From the NCBI GenBank assembly GCA_024280215.1, contig JAJRQO010000032.1, positions 102,703 to 166,702 on the forward strand: 64,000 nucleotides of DNA. The letters run 5' to 3'. Shown piece by piece: positions 24,446 through 32,852 of the stretch (the first letter of the stretch is position 1; each line of letters begins with the position of its first letter). The notes below the pieces were generated by a model. The model was not told where the DNA came from. It did not search any database and saw nothing but the letters and a program-made list of their open reading frames with translations. A program made the translations under genes and the position numbers. Origin of the DNA: Candidatus Zixiibacteriota bacterium. Its GTDB lineage: Bacteria > Zixibacteria > MSB-5A5 > GN15 > FEB-12.

Positions 24446-27400
24446 ATGAATTCATTTGATAAGATTGTGCGTTTCAGTTTACGGGTTAGTTTTATAGTTT
24501 TTGTTTTTACCTTATCTTCTTTTGGTCAAACATCTTTGATAGTTGAACAAAATAAAGCTCAGGTAAATGAGTTGTCAGATTACAATCTTAGCTTTCAAAC
24601 TAATATTGGAGATTATGCCCATATTAATAAAGGGCAGTTGGTTATAACTTTACCAAGTGGGTTTTCGACTGAAACTTTAGATTCTGTCGAAATTATAGAT
24701 GATTTCAAGCATATACAATATACTATAAAAAAAATTGAAAATGATGTGTTGTCAACACGACTCTTTTTAAATCGTGATAGGTCGTATGACGACGACGATG
24801 ATGACGATGACGGTAATGGATTGTCAAATATTTATCCCAGTGATACCACAGTTTTAATAAATGTCACAATTAAGTTGTCTAAAATTCATAATCCATCTAA
24901 ATCAGGTGATTATCAGTTATCTCTCTTAGGTCTTCGGGATAATAAGAAAATTGCTATTGGGCCTTTGCTGTCAGATCCGTTTCGTATTAATCCTTCATCA
25001 GTGTATACAATAACGGTAACACCATCTGGAATTATGAATTTGAAAGCAGGTGATGTTCAGCAGTTTTCAGCTTCAGCCTTTGATGCGTTTGGCAATAAGA
25101 TAGAGGGGGCGGTTTTTGAGTGGTCTCTCTTTGAATGTTCAAACTGTATTGGTCAATTTGTCGATTCGACTTTACATGTCACACGAATTGGCGAAGGTAT
25201 CGCTCAAGCTACTGCTGGTGGAGTAAGTGGATTTTCTGAAACGATAACGGTGACACCTGGTGATTTGTCTCGGATGACTTTGCAGATAGATGAAACCCAG
25301 TTTGTCGGAAATGTTATTAACCATAATGCCGCTGTTATATTATATGATGCTTTTAATAATTTAAAAACAGACTATGATTTATCAGCCAATCCAATTGAGT
25401 TAGTTCTCTCAAGTGGAGAGTTGAATAAATATGTACTTGATGACAATATGTATCAAGTTGGTGGGGTTGTTCGGTTAAAAGAGTTTGAGTTGATTTATTC
25501 AGGACTTTCTGGACAGGTAGACATCTATGCTTTCAATGGGTTTGTCTCATCGAATGTTGAATTAGTCCATTTTAATAATTATGATATAATTGATGTACAA
25601 AATGTTAATGGTGAAACAATAAGTTCTGTATTTGCGGGACAACCTGTTAAATTAAATATACTTTTACAAAACAACGGTAATTTAAAATTTGATAATCTTC
25701 AGATTACATATAGATGGAAATCAGATTCAAGTCGGCTACACCCACTTCCAATTAGTCCAGTTAATCCTGGCGAACTCATTGAACTGAGTGTTTTACTTCC
25801 TTCTTTAAATTCAGTTGGAGCTATTGATGAACTTATAGTTTCAACTTATTCAGAATACTTACGTGATAGCTTAACTATTACTTCTGTAAGAAATTTCACG
25901 GTTGAAGTGTTAGATGTCGCCCAATTGTCGATTGTTCCTGAATCGTTTAAACCGGATACAATAATTCATCAAATCCCATTTGATATTTCGTTTGATGTTC
26001 AGGTAGGTGGGTTTGCTCAGACAATTGATTCTACCAAATTAAGTATTGTTGTGGTTGATAAATTAACACAGCAAGCAATAGCTGAATTGTATAACGGTAG
26101 GCCGGAGCATCTTTCATTTATTGATGGAGTTATCAGCTATGGTAGTATTTCTGCTATGCTGAATTCTAATGTACTACAAGATAATGGGTGGTATGATGTT
26201 GTAATGGACTATCAGTTATTTTCTTCAGGAAACATGTTGACTCTATCAGAACCGCTTGTGGATTCTATGTTTATCTTTTTTGATAATGGAATAACTCTCG
26301 TTGAGGGGTCATTAACTCCTAAGATTGTTTATGCTGGAACAAATGTATCGTTTGAGTTTGAACTAAATTTGGAAAGTGATGTTGCCTATGAATTTCATGG
26401 CAATCTTTCATCTTTTAGGCTTTTTGATAATTCGTTTTCATCTTCTACAAATCTATTCTTAGATACCGATTCACTATATCCTGGTCTAAATAAATTACGC
26501 TCGGCAGCAATTTCTATTCAGCCAGAACAAGTTGGAATTGATCTTTTTTCAGAAGCGGATTTTGTGTTTTGTCTTCCTGGTGTGGCTGACTCGTTAAAGT
26601 ATCATGTTAGCTTCAATGAACCGATAGCAGTTTTTGAATTACCATTGGTGCAGATTGTAGATTTAGAAGTTGTCGCACCAAACGCTCCTATTGTGAATTC
26701 ATCGCAGGCGGTGCAGTTTAAAGCGTCGGTTGTTAATCTTTCAAGTTCTTCAATTGATTCGGTTCTTTTAGAATTAAAAACGATTGATGGGTATTCAACT
26801 ATTGTAAATAGCATAATCGCATCGGAAGCAGTCCAATCGTCTGATACAGCAATTGTCTATTTTGACGTTATTGCCGCATCATCGGAAATGAGTTTACCTG
26901 AAAGTTTTAGAGTTGATCTTGCTGGAAGTACTATTGGAATGATTGCCCCAGTCAATAATTCGGCATTTTTAATAATAGAAGAACCTGCTCGACTTGAACT
27001 GAATTATCGTATCAATGGAATAGAAAATGTATTCGGTTTTGTAGTGAAGCAAAGTGAACAAATTCATTTACAACTTGATATGGATAATGTCGGAACTGCC
27101 GAAGTAAATCATGGGACTTACCAATTAGTGATTTCAGGTTTAAATGATAATCGTCCTGATACCTTGGTCGGAGATTTATTTGCGGACTCGACTATAGATT
27201 TAAGTTTTGTGGCACCTGCATTTGATACGGTGTTAAATTTTGAGTTTGTTATATTAGAGAAACCAATTGATATAAATATCGGCTCAGAAGCCTTGCTCGA
27301 TATTGACATGCTTGATTTTTCGGTTCTGACAATATCAAACGCTGCAGAGGTTATTGTAGAACCTAAAATTTTAGGTTCAAATCTGGTTTTACCTGGTCGC

Positions 27401-28132
27401 TCAAAAGAAATTATAGAACTGACTTTTACCAATAATAGTAGCTCATCTCTTAATTCAATTGAAATCAAAACTATAGATTTAAGTCTGTTTTCAACATCTC
27501 ATAATTCACTTGATGTTTCGGATGTTCTCGTCGTTGGGAATACTTTTTTCAAAGAAAATGAAGAGAAAATCAGCACTACAACGGCAGGTGGGAGTATGTT
27601 GCTGTTTTGGTTTACAGATTTTGTTATTGCTGCCCAAGAAACAAGAGTTATTCAACTTGTCGTTGAGTTTAAAGAATCAAATAATAAAGAACTGCTGCTT
27701 GAAATTCTTGAAGAAGAAATTAAAGCGGTATATATTGATGGTCCGAATATTGGGCAAGATGTAATTATTAAATCAACAGCGAATGATCACCATGTGCTTT
27801 CGTACCATGTTGTTCTCAAAGGGACATCATTAGAGGATTCATTTATTATTGAAAACAATCCAATTAATCCTCAATTGCAACCAGTGCAGTTCACCTATGA
27901 ATTAACAGAAGAAGCATCAATAGAATTCCAAATGTTTACCTTGACAGGTGAAGAGGTGTTCAGGGCATATTACCAAGCGGGTAGTTTTGGAGCATCTGTT
28001 GGTGAGAATATTATAGCTTGGGATGGACGCAATAATTCGGGAGAGATGGTACTCAATGGTGTTTATATCGCATCTATCTTGAATAAAGCGACTGGTGATT
28101 ATGCTCGAATCAAAGTTGCGGTGGTGAAATAA
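24446..28132 (+). CDS. large secreted protein with a C-terminal FlgD-like sorting domain
   Basis: A 1228-residue protein: signal peptide (about 1-27), then a series of beta-rich Ig-like domains, several recalling the CARDB type (for example around VNGETISSVFAGQPVKLNI and GKSKE-like strands), and a C-terminal FlgD-like Ig domain (about 1140-1228, with FQMFTLTGEEVFR, IIAWDGRNNSGE and LNGVYIASI). That domain type marks cargo of type IX-like secretion in FCB bacteria. Residues 115-122 are eight consecutive Asp, a possible Ca2+ site or flexible linker. The stop overlaps the next ATG by one base, coupling it to a PorV-like barrel. No enzymatic domain is seen; an adhesin or structural surface role is likely. 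Confidence 0.75.
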   Translation: MNSFDKIVRFSLRVSFIVFVFTLSSFGQTSLIVEQNKAQVNELSDYNLSFQTNIGDYAHINKGQLVITLPSGFSTETLDSVEIIDDFKHIQYTIKKIENDVLSTRLFLNRDRSYDDDDDDDDGNGLSNIYPSDTTVLINVTIKLSKIHNPSKSGDYQLSLLGLRDNKKIAIGPLLSDPFRINPSSVYTITVTPSGIMNLKAGDVQQFSASAFDAFGNKIEGAVFEWSLFECSNCIGQFVDSTLHVTRIGEGIAQATAGGVSGFSETITVTPGDLSRMTLQIDETQFVGNVINHNAAVILYDAFNNLKTDYDLSANPIELVLSSGELNKYVLDDNMYQVGGVVRLKEFELIYSGLSGQVDIYAFNGFVSSNVELVHFNNYDIIDVQNVNGETISSVFAGQPVKLNILLQNNGNLKFDNLQITYRWKSDSSRLHPLPISPVNPGELIELSVLLPSLNSVGAIDELIVSTYSEYLRDSLTITSVRNFTVEVLDVAQLSIVPESFKPDTIIHQIPFDISFDVQVGGFAQTIDSTKLSIVVVDKLTQQAIAELYNGRPEHLSFIDGVISYGSISAMLNSNVLQDNGWYDVVMDYQLFSSGNMLTLSEPLVDSMFIFFDNGITLVEGSLTPKIVYAGTNVSFEFELNLESDVAYEFHGNLSSFRLFDNSFSSSTNLFLDTDSLYPGLNKLRSAAISIQPEQVGIDLFSEADFVFCLPGVADSLKYHVSFNEPIAVFELPLVQIVDLEVVAPNAPIVNSSQAVQFKASVVNLSSSSIDSVLLELKTIDGYSTIVNSIIASEAVQSSDTAIVYFDVIAASSEMSLPESFRVDLAGSTIGMIAPVNNSAFLIIEEPARLELNYRINGIENVFGFVVKQSEQIHLQLDMDNVGTAEVNHGTYQLVISGLNDNRPDTLVGDLFADSTIDLSFVAPAFDTVLNFEFVILEKPIDINIGSEALLDIDMLDFSVLTISNAAEVIVEPKILGSNLVLPGRSKEIIELTFTNNSSSSLNSIEIKTIDLSLFSTSHNSLDVSDVLVVGNTFFKENEEKISTTTAGGSMLLFWFTDFVIAAQETRVIQLVVEFKESNNKELLLEILEEEIKAVYIDGPNIGQDVIIKSTANDHHVLSYHVVLKGTSLEDSFIIENNPINPQLQPVQFTYELTEEASIEFQMFTLTGEEVFRAYYQAGSFGASVGENIIAWDGRNNSGEMVLNGVYIASILNKATGDYARIKVAVVK

Positions 28133-29955
28133 TGAAAAGACTCAAACTCATCTTCGTACTTTTTTGGCTCATTGTCTCATCGGCATTTGCTGGTGACGCA
28201 GGACAGGAAACACCATTCTCAATTGGAGCAGGGGCAAGAGCCTTGGGTATGGGCGGAAGCTTTGTGTCGCTTGCCGATGATGCCTCGACGATTTATTACA
28301 ATCCAGCAGGTCTACCGAACTTGAATTATCAAGAGTTTTCATTTATGCATATCGAACTCTTTGAGGGGACGACATATAATTACGCAAGTTGGGTTTTTCC
28401 TGATTCGAAATTAGGTGGATTTGGAATTGGATTATTTCGTATAGGTACTGATGATATCGAAAGAAAAGACGGCTGGCTTTCAGGTGGTTTTTTTGGTTAT
28501 TCGCATAGTCAGATTATGCTTTCATATGGACAAACAATCGGTAATGATTTTTCGTTTGGTGGTTCTTTTAAAATTGTTAATCAGACACTTGATACATTGT
28601 CCGACTATGGTTTAGGTTTTGATGCTGGAGTTTCATTAGGTATCACTGATTATATCTCAAGTGGGTTAATAGTTAGAAATATTATTCCAGCAGAATTAGA
28701 ACTTGCAAGTGTGAGCGAATCTGCCCCAATGACAATTGCGGGAGGTCTAGGACTCAAGAATATCGCATTGAGTCATATGACTATTTTTAACAGTGCCGTT
28801 GAACTAGAAAAGACAGAGAACCGTTCGATCAAAGTTCACGCTGGTGGTGAACTGTTGTTCAACCAAGTATATGCCATACGGGGTGGGTATGATAAAGATA
28901 ATATGTCGTTTGGAGCGGGGTTGAATCTAAAAAGATTAAAGATTGATTATGCATATAAAATTATGGATAACATTAATGACTCACATCGTTTTTCTCTCTC
29001 ATTTTTAATCGGGACGTCGGTAAAAGATAAGATTCAGAATGAAGAAAAATTGGTCGAAACTCGTGGGACGACTCTGCTTGCTGAAGAACGTTTGAAACAA
29101 TTCGAATTTTATAAAGCAAAAGCAGACGCCTACCATGATGAATTCCGTTTAGACTCAGCCTTGGCATACTATCAACGTGCCTTAGCATTTGATGAGTATA
29201 ACAAAGATATAATTGGTGTGATTGCTGCGATAGAGCATTCAATAACGGTACAGCTTGAAACTGCTCAGCAACATCAAAAATTACAGCAGGAAAGTGAAAC
29301 AGCTCAAGTAACCTATTTGGCTCAGGCACAAAATTTCTATGATAAAAGATATTACAATGCTGCTTTGGATATGCTGGGACTTATATTAGAAATTACACCA
29401 GAATATTCTCCTGCTCAAAATCTAAAATCCAGAATTGAAAAATCAATTCGTGATGAACTGCAAACATATTTTGCCCTTGCTGAAGATGCGGAAACAAATG
29501 GAAACAATATTGAAGCGGTCATAGCCTATAATAAAATTATTGAGATTGCTCCTGAAAATATAAACGCTCTTGAAGCAATCGCACGTATCGCTGGAAGTAT
29601 TAATATTGCTCAACAACTAAACTCAGGTATCAAGCTTTATAATAGCTCTAAAAAACGTCGAGCAAAAAAGACTTTTGAAGCGGTTCTGTTGATTGATAAT
29701 CAAAATCCAGTTGCGATTGAATATCTTAAAAAATTAAATACATCAATGTATAAAGAAACGACGCTTGAAGATTTACAGTCAAACAAAAAGATTTGGGGAT
29801 TGTATTTAGATGGGTTGAAGTTGATGCGTAACAATAAATATCAAGAAGCAATAGATATCTGGAAACTTGTCTTAAAAGAGTATCCTAATAATATCAATAC
29901 GATCAATAATATTGAACAAGCAAAATTGAGGTTATCTTCAGAAAATAATAAATAA
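28132..29955 (+). CDS. PorV/PorQ-type (UPF0164) outer-membrane protein fused to TPR repeats
   Basis: A 607-residue protein: signal peptide (1-20), a beta-barrel domain to about residue 295 of the PorV/UPF0164 type (opening with SIGAGARALGMGGSF and DDASTIYYNPAGL), then a helical region with several TPR-like repeats (about 325-600). PorV acts in type IX secretion as the carrier that binds the sorting domain of cargo. The TPR part would lie in the periplasm and could bind peptidoglycan or partner proteins. The gene overlaps the stop of the large secreted protein by one base, so cargo and barrel are translationally coupled. The fusion is longer than simple PorV proteins. Confidence 0.8.
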   Translation: MKRLKLIFVLFWLIVSSAFAGDAGQETPFSIGAGARALGMGGSFVSLADDASTIYYNPAGLPNLNYQEFSFMHIELFEGTTYNYASWVFPDSKLGGFGIGLFRIGTDDIERKDGWLSGGFFGYSHSQIMLSYGQTIGNDFSFGGSFKIVNQTLDTLSDYGLGFDAGVSLGITDYISSGLIVRNIIPAELELASVSESAPMTIAGGLGLKNIALSHMTIFNSAVELEKTENRSIKVHAGGELLFNQVYAIRGGYDKDNMSFGAGLNLKRLKIDYAYKIMDNINDSHRFSLSFLIGTSVKDKIQNEEKLVETRGTTLLAEERLKQFEFYKAKADAYHDEFRLDSALAYYQRALAFDEYNKDIIGVIAAIEHSITVQLETAQQHQKLQQESETAQVTYLAQAQNFYDKRYYNAALDMLGLILEITPEYSPAQNLKSRIEKSIRDELQTYFALAEDAETNGNNIEAVIAYNKIIEIAPENINALEAIARIAGSINIAQQLNSGIKLYNSSKKRRAKKTFEAVLLIDNQNPVAIEYLKKLNTSMYKETTLEDLQSNKKIWGLYLDGLKLMRNNKYQEAIDIWKLVLKEYPNNINTINNIEQAKLRLSSENNK

Positions 29956-29993
29956 GACCTTATAAATAAATATCACACAATCCTGAGAGAGTA

Positions 29994-32045
29994 ATGTTTA
30001 AGCGTCCTATAAAAGAAATCAATGCCGAATTTAAAGCTGAAGAAAAATACTTAGACTCTGTTCAAAGAACGGTTAGGGAGAGTTGTATTGCAGCATCGAT
30101 GAACAAAAAAGAAATCGGTGCGGTTCTTCTTGCAATAGAAGAGGGGGCTACTAATATTATCAGGCATGCCTATCTCTATGAAAAAGGATTGATGCGGGTT
30201 CGCATTGTTATTTATAAAAAGTTAGTTGTCTTTTCTCTTATTGATTATGGTCGTTCATTTCAGCCAGATAATTCAGGTAAAGTTGATTTACATAAATTAG
30301 TTGAATCAGGGAGAAAAGGTGGTCTTGGTTTTTACATGATTCAAAAAATCATGGATTCGGTTGAATATATCTCGACAGCTGAGTTTAACGAACTACGAAT
30401 GATAAAGCGTGTTCACAAAGATAAACAAAAGGGAAGACCATTTCTCAGAAGGATGCTCACTCTGAGGTTTAAGTTTTCGATTTGGACATTTATTATTGTT
30501 TCGATGATTATTGGCGGTTCGATTTTTTATTTTGATTATGAAATTTCCAATGAAATGTATGCTCATAAGCATAATACTGTTCAGGCTTTGGGAACAACTA
30601 TAGCAGCTCAAGCGGCTGGATATCTTATTAACAATCGTTCAGATGTTGAGTTTGATGAACTCATAGTGAGTTATAAACAGGCAAATCCTGAACTAAAAAA
30701 AATTGTCTTAACCGATTCGTTTCAACTCATACGAGCTCATTCCGATGATATCTTACATATTAGGAATAAATATAGTATCCCGCATAACTTACTCAGTGAT
30801 AGTTATAACTTTCCTCAGTCATATATGGAACAAGGAAGTCAGGTTGAATTTTTGGTCGTTCCTATAACACTTGGTAAAAAAATTATTGGAAAAGTATATA
30901 TTGATTATACGACCGAAGGACTTTATCTTCAGCTGACTGAAACACGAAAACAGATTATTTTACTTACTGTGATATTGCTTGTCTTTGGAGTTTTGTGTAT
31001 TTATCTCCTCTCTGATTATTTTGTAAGTCCAATTTTAAAAATTACTCATCGTATCAGACGGTTTACCTCTGGTGATTTAGAAACCGAACTTCCTCTTGAG
31101 GGAGCCGAAGAGTTTTTTGAAATTTCAAAAGCATTTAATCATATGATAACCCGTTTATCTCAGGATCGGAAAAATATTGCAGCTCGTGAAAAAATGGCTA
31201 AAGAGATTGAAGTTGCATCGCAAATTCAGAAAACTCTATTGCCGAGTAAGCTTCCACAAATTCTAAATTTAGATGTCGAAACATTTTATAGAGCTGCCTC
31301 ATTGGTTGGGGGAGACTTGTATGATATCTTTAAGGTCTCTGAAAATAGATATTGTATGGTCGTTGCAGATGTCTCAGGGAAGGGCGTTCCTGCGTCGCTT
31401 GTCATGTCAATGCTTCGGACTGTGATTCAGATTTATGCTCGACAGATTGTTTCTCCTAAAGAGATTATCGTTGCGGTAAATGATTATATGAAAAAAAATA
31501 TTCCCCCCGGAATGTTTGTCACTGTTTTCCTCTTGATTTATGATGGCGTTGATAATTCAATTCAGTATGTCTCAGCAGGACATAATCCGATGATTTACTT
31601 TAATAGTTCCAAAAATATAATTGAAGAGTTGAATCCTAAGGGAATGCCTGTTGGATTACCTACAAAAGAAGCTGATAAGTTTGAAAGTTCAATTATTGAA
31701 GAAAAACGAATTTTACGAGACAAAGATTGTTTCTTTGTTTATACCGACGGAATCACTGAAGCACCTGATAGGGACGGGAAATTGTTTGGTATTGAGCGAC
31801 TCAAATCATTTATTCAATCGCACCTAAAAAGTGATTCAATCTCAATGAAAAACATCTCTGAGAAGTTAGTGGACGAGATTGATGATTACACTGGGTTTCA
31901 TAAAGCTGCTGACGATATAAGTTATATCATAGTGAGAAATTCCAACGCAAGAACTAAGGATATGACAAATGAATCAAGAGAAAAAAGAACATCGTTGGCA
32001 ATAAAAAATATCTCTGCTGACACTTCCGATTCAGATATCAGTTAA
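29994..32045 (+). CDS. RsbW-like kinase domain fused to a membrane HAMP-PP2C (SpoIIE) phosphatase
   Basis: A 683-residue signalling protein. Residues 1-145 form a GHKL ATPase of the anti-sigma kinase type: N-box AIEEGATNIIRHAY (E49, E50, N54), D84-Y-G86 and GRKGGLGFYMI (107-115). Then come a membrane helix (161-180), a periplasmic sensor of about 140 residues, a second helix (320-340), HAMP (341-395), a short linker helix and a PP2C domain (425-660) with metal ligands D441 in GGDLYD and D459 in VADVSGKG and the TDGITEA and ADDISYI motifs. It could both phosphorylate and dephosphorylate the STAS protein encoded next, in response to an envelope signal. A weak GAGAGA ribosome site precedes the ATG. 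Confidence 0.85.
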   Translation: MFKRPIKEINAEFKAEEKYLDSVQRTVRESCIAASMNKKEIGAVLLAIEEGATNIIRHAYLYEKGLMRVRIVIYKKLVVFSLIDYGRSFQPDNSGKVDLHKLVESGRKGGLGFYMIQKIMDSVEYISTAEFNELRMIKRVHKDKQKGRPFLRRMLTLRFKFSIWTFIIVSMIIGGSIFYFDYEISNEMYAHKHNTVQALGTTIAAQAAGYLINNRSDVEFDELIVSYKQANPELKKIVLTDSFQLIRAHSDDILHIRNKYSIPHNLLSDSYNFPQSYMEQGSQVEFLVVPITLGKKIIGKVYIDYTTEGLYLQLTETRKQIILLTVILLVFGVLCIYLLSDYFVSPILKITHRIRRFTSGDLETELPLEGAEEFFEISKAFNHMITRLSQDRKNIAAREKMAKEIEVASQIQKTLLPSKLPQILNLDVETFYRAASLVGGDLYDIFKVSENRYCMVVADVSGKGVPASLVMSMLRTVIQIYARQIVSPKEIIVAVNDYMKKNIPPGMFVTVFLLIYDGVDNSIQYVSAGHNPMIYFNSSKNIIEELNPKGMPVGLPTKEADKFESSIIEEKRILRDKDCFFVYTDGITEAPDRDGKLFGIERLKSFIQSHLKSDSISMKNISEKLVDEIDDYTGFHKAADDISYIIVRNSNARTKDMTNESREKRTSLAIKNISADTSDSDIS

Positions 32046-32107
32046 AGAATTCACTTGCCTATTTACGGGAAAATAATTATCCTATTTAATATCAAATAGG
32101 ATAATTT

Positions 32108-32500
32108 ATGGATAGCATTGCAATATCATTAAAAGAATCTGGTTCAAAAGAAATATCTGAAATTCGGGTAGATGGTGTCATTGATACTTTGACAGCAACT
32201 GAACTTGAAGATGTGATTGAGTCGCTTCTAAAAAGAGATCGATTTAAGATGATAGTCGATTTAGCGGGTGTTGAGTATATCTCCTCTGCTGGATGGGGGA
32301 TTTTTATCTCCCATATCAAAGATATTCATGAAAATGGTGGTGATCTAAAGCTCGCTAACATGGTTGCAAATGTATCTGAAATTTATGAACTGCTTGAATT
32401 TGATAATGTCTTAAAGGCGTACGAATCTTTAGAAGAGGCTCGTACTGATTTTAACGATACGGAATCTTCCGAAATAACAAAAAAAAAAACCAAACAATAA
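32108..32500 (+). CDS. STAS-domain anti-sigma factor antagonist (anti-anti-sigma)
   Basis: A 130-residue protein with one STAS domain (about 5-115). The phosphorylation loop is YISSAGWGIF with Ser59 and Ser60; Ser60 aligns with the regulated serine of SpoIIAA/RsbV. In partner switching the unphosphorylated form binds the anti-sigma kinase. The neighbouring kinase-phosphatase fusion is the obvious partner. The frame ends after a run of 11 A residues (32479-32489) at a TAA, but another frame continues in register for about 90 residues to 32775 (see that entry). Either the annotated end is correct and the rest is made by slippage, or the intact protein is about 220 residues. Confidence 0.85.
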   Translation: MDSIAISLKESGSKEISEIRVDGVIDTLTATELEDVIESLLKRDRFKMIVDLAGVEYISSAGWGIFISHIKDIHENGGDLKLANMVANVSEIYELLEFDNVLKAYESLEEARTDFNDTESSEITKKKTKQ

Positions 32501-32775
32501 CTAATCTGACAGTTGCTGAAGTAAAGCCTGTAACTGCTCATAAAAAATCAAATCCTACAGAAGATAGAAAAATAACAGACCACGATTCTCTCGAGTCGGC
32601 TGTTTTAAAAGTAGTCAAAAATGACCCTTTTGCATCTATTGGTGAAATTAAATATGAAATTAACCACGCTAATGACAAGATTCAAGCAGGTTGGTGGAAC
32701 GTTTTTGCTGTATTGAAAAGAAATAGCTTGTTACGTCGTCGTTCTCGTTTTCGCTATGGGCGTAAATTCTTCTAA
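32479..32775 (+). other. C-terminal extension of the STAS protein behind an A11 slippery tract
   Basis: From the A11 run, the -1 frame stays open through TNLTVAEVKPVTAHKK, a polar linker, then a compact domain (SAVLKVVKNDPFASIGEI, then GWWNVFAVLKRNSLLRRR) to a TAA at 32773-32775. The domain looks helical and basic, with an Arg-rich tail, perhaps nucleic-acid binding. No ATG, GTG or TTG with a ribosome site precedes it in that frame, so it can only be made as a fusion with the STAS domain. Change of frame at A11 could come from transcriptional slippage, phase variation or an assembly error; the sequence alone cannot decide. Confidence 0.6.
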
Positions 32776-32784
32776 GGGTTTTAG

Positions 32785-32812
32785 TTGACAGTTTTGTAAT
32801 ATGATTTATATT
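32785..32812 (+). promoter_or_regulatory. sigma70-type promoter for the GGDEF gene
   Basis: TTGACA (32785-32790), a 16-bp spacer and TATATT (32807-32812). It lies about 40 bases before the GTG start at 32853 and just after the end of the STAS extension, separating the cyclase from the partner-switch operon. Confidence 0.6.
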
Positions 32813-32852
32813 TGTATAGGCAGTATAATATTAAGTACAGAGGAATCAAGTT

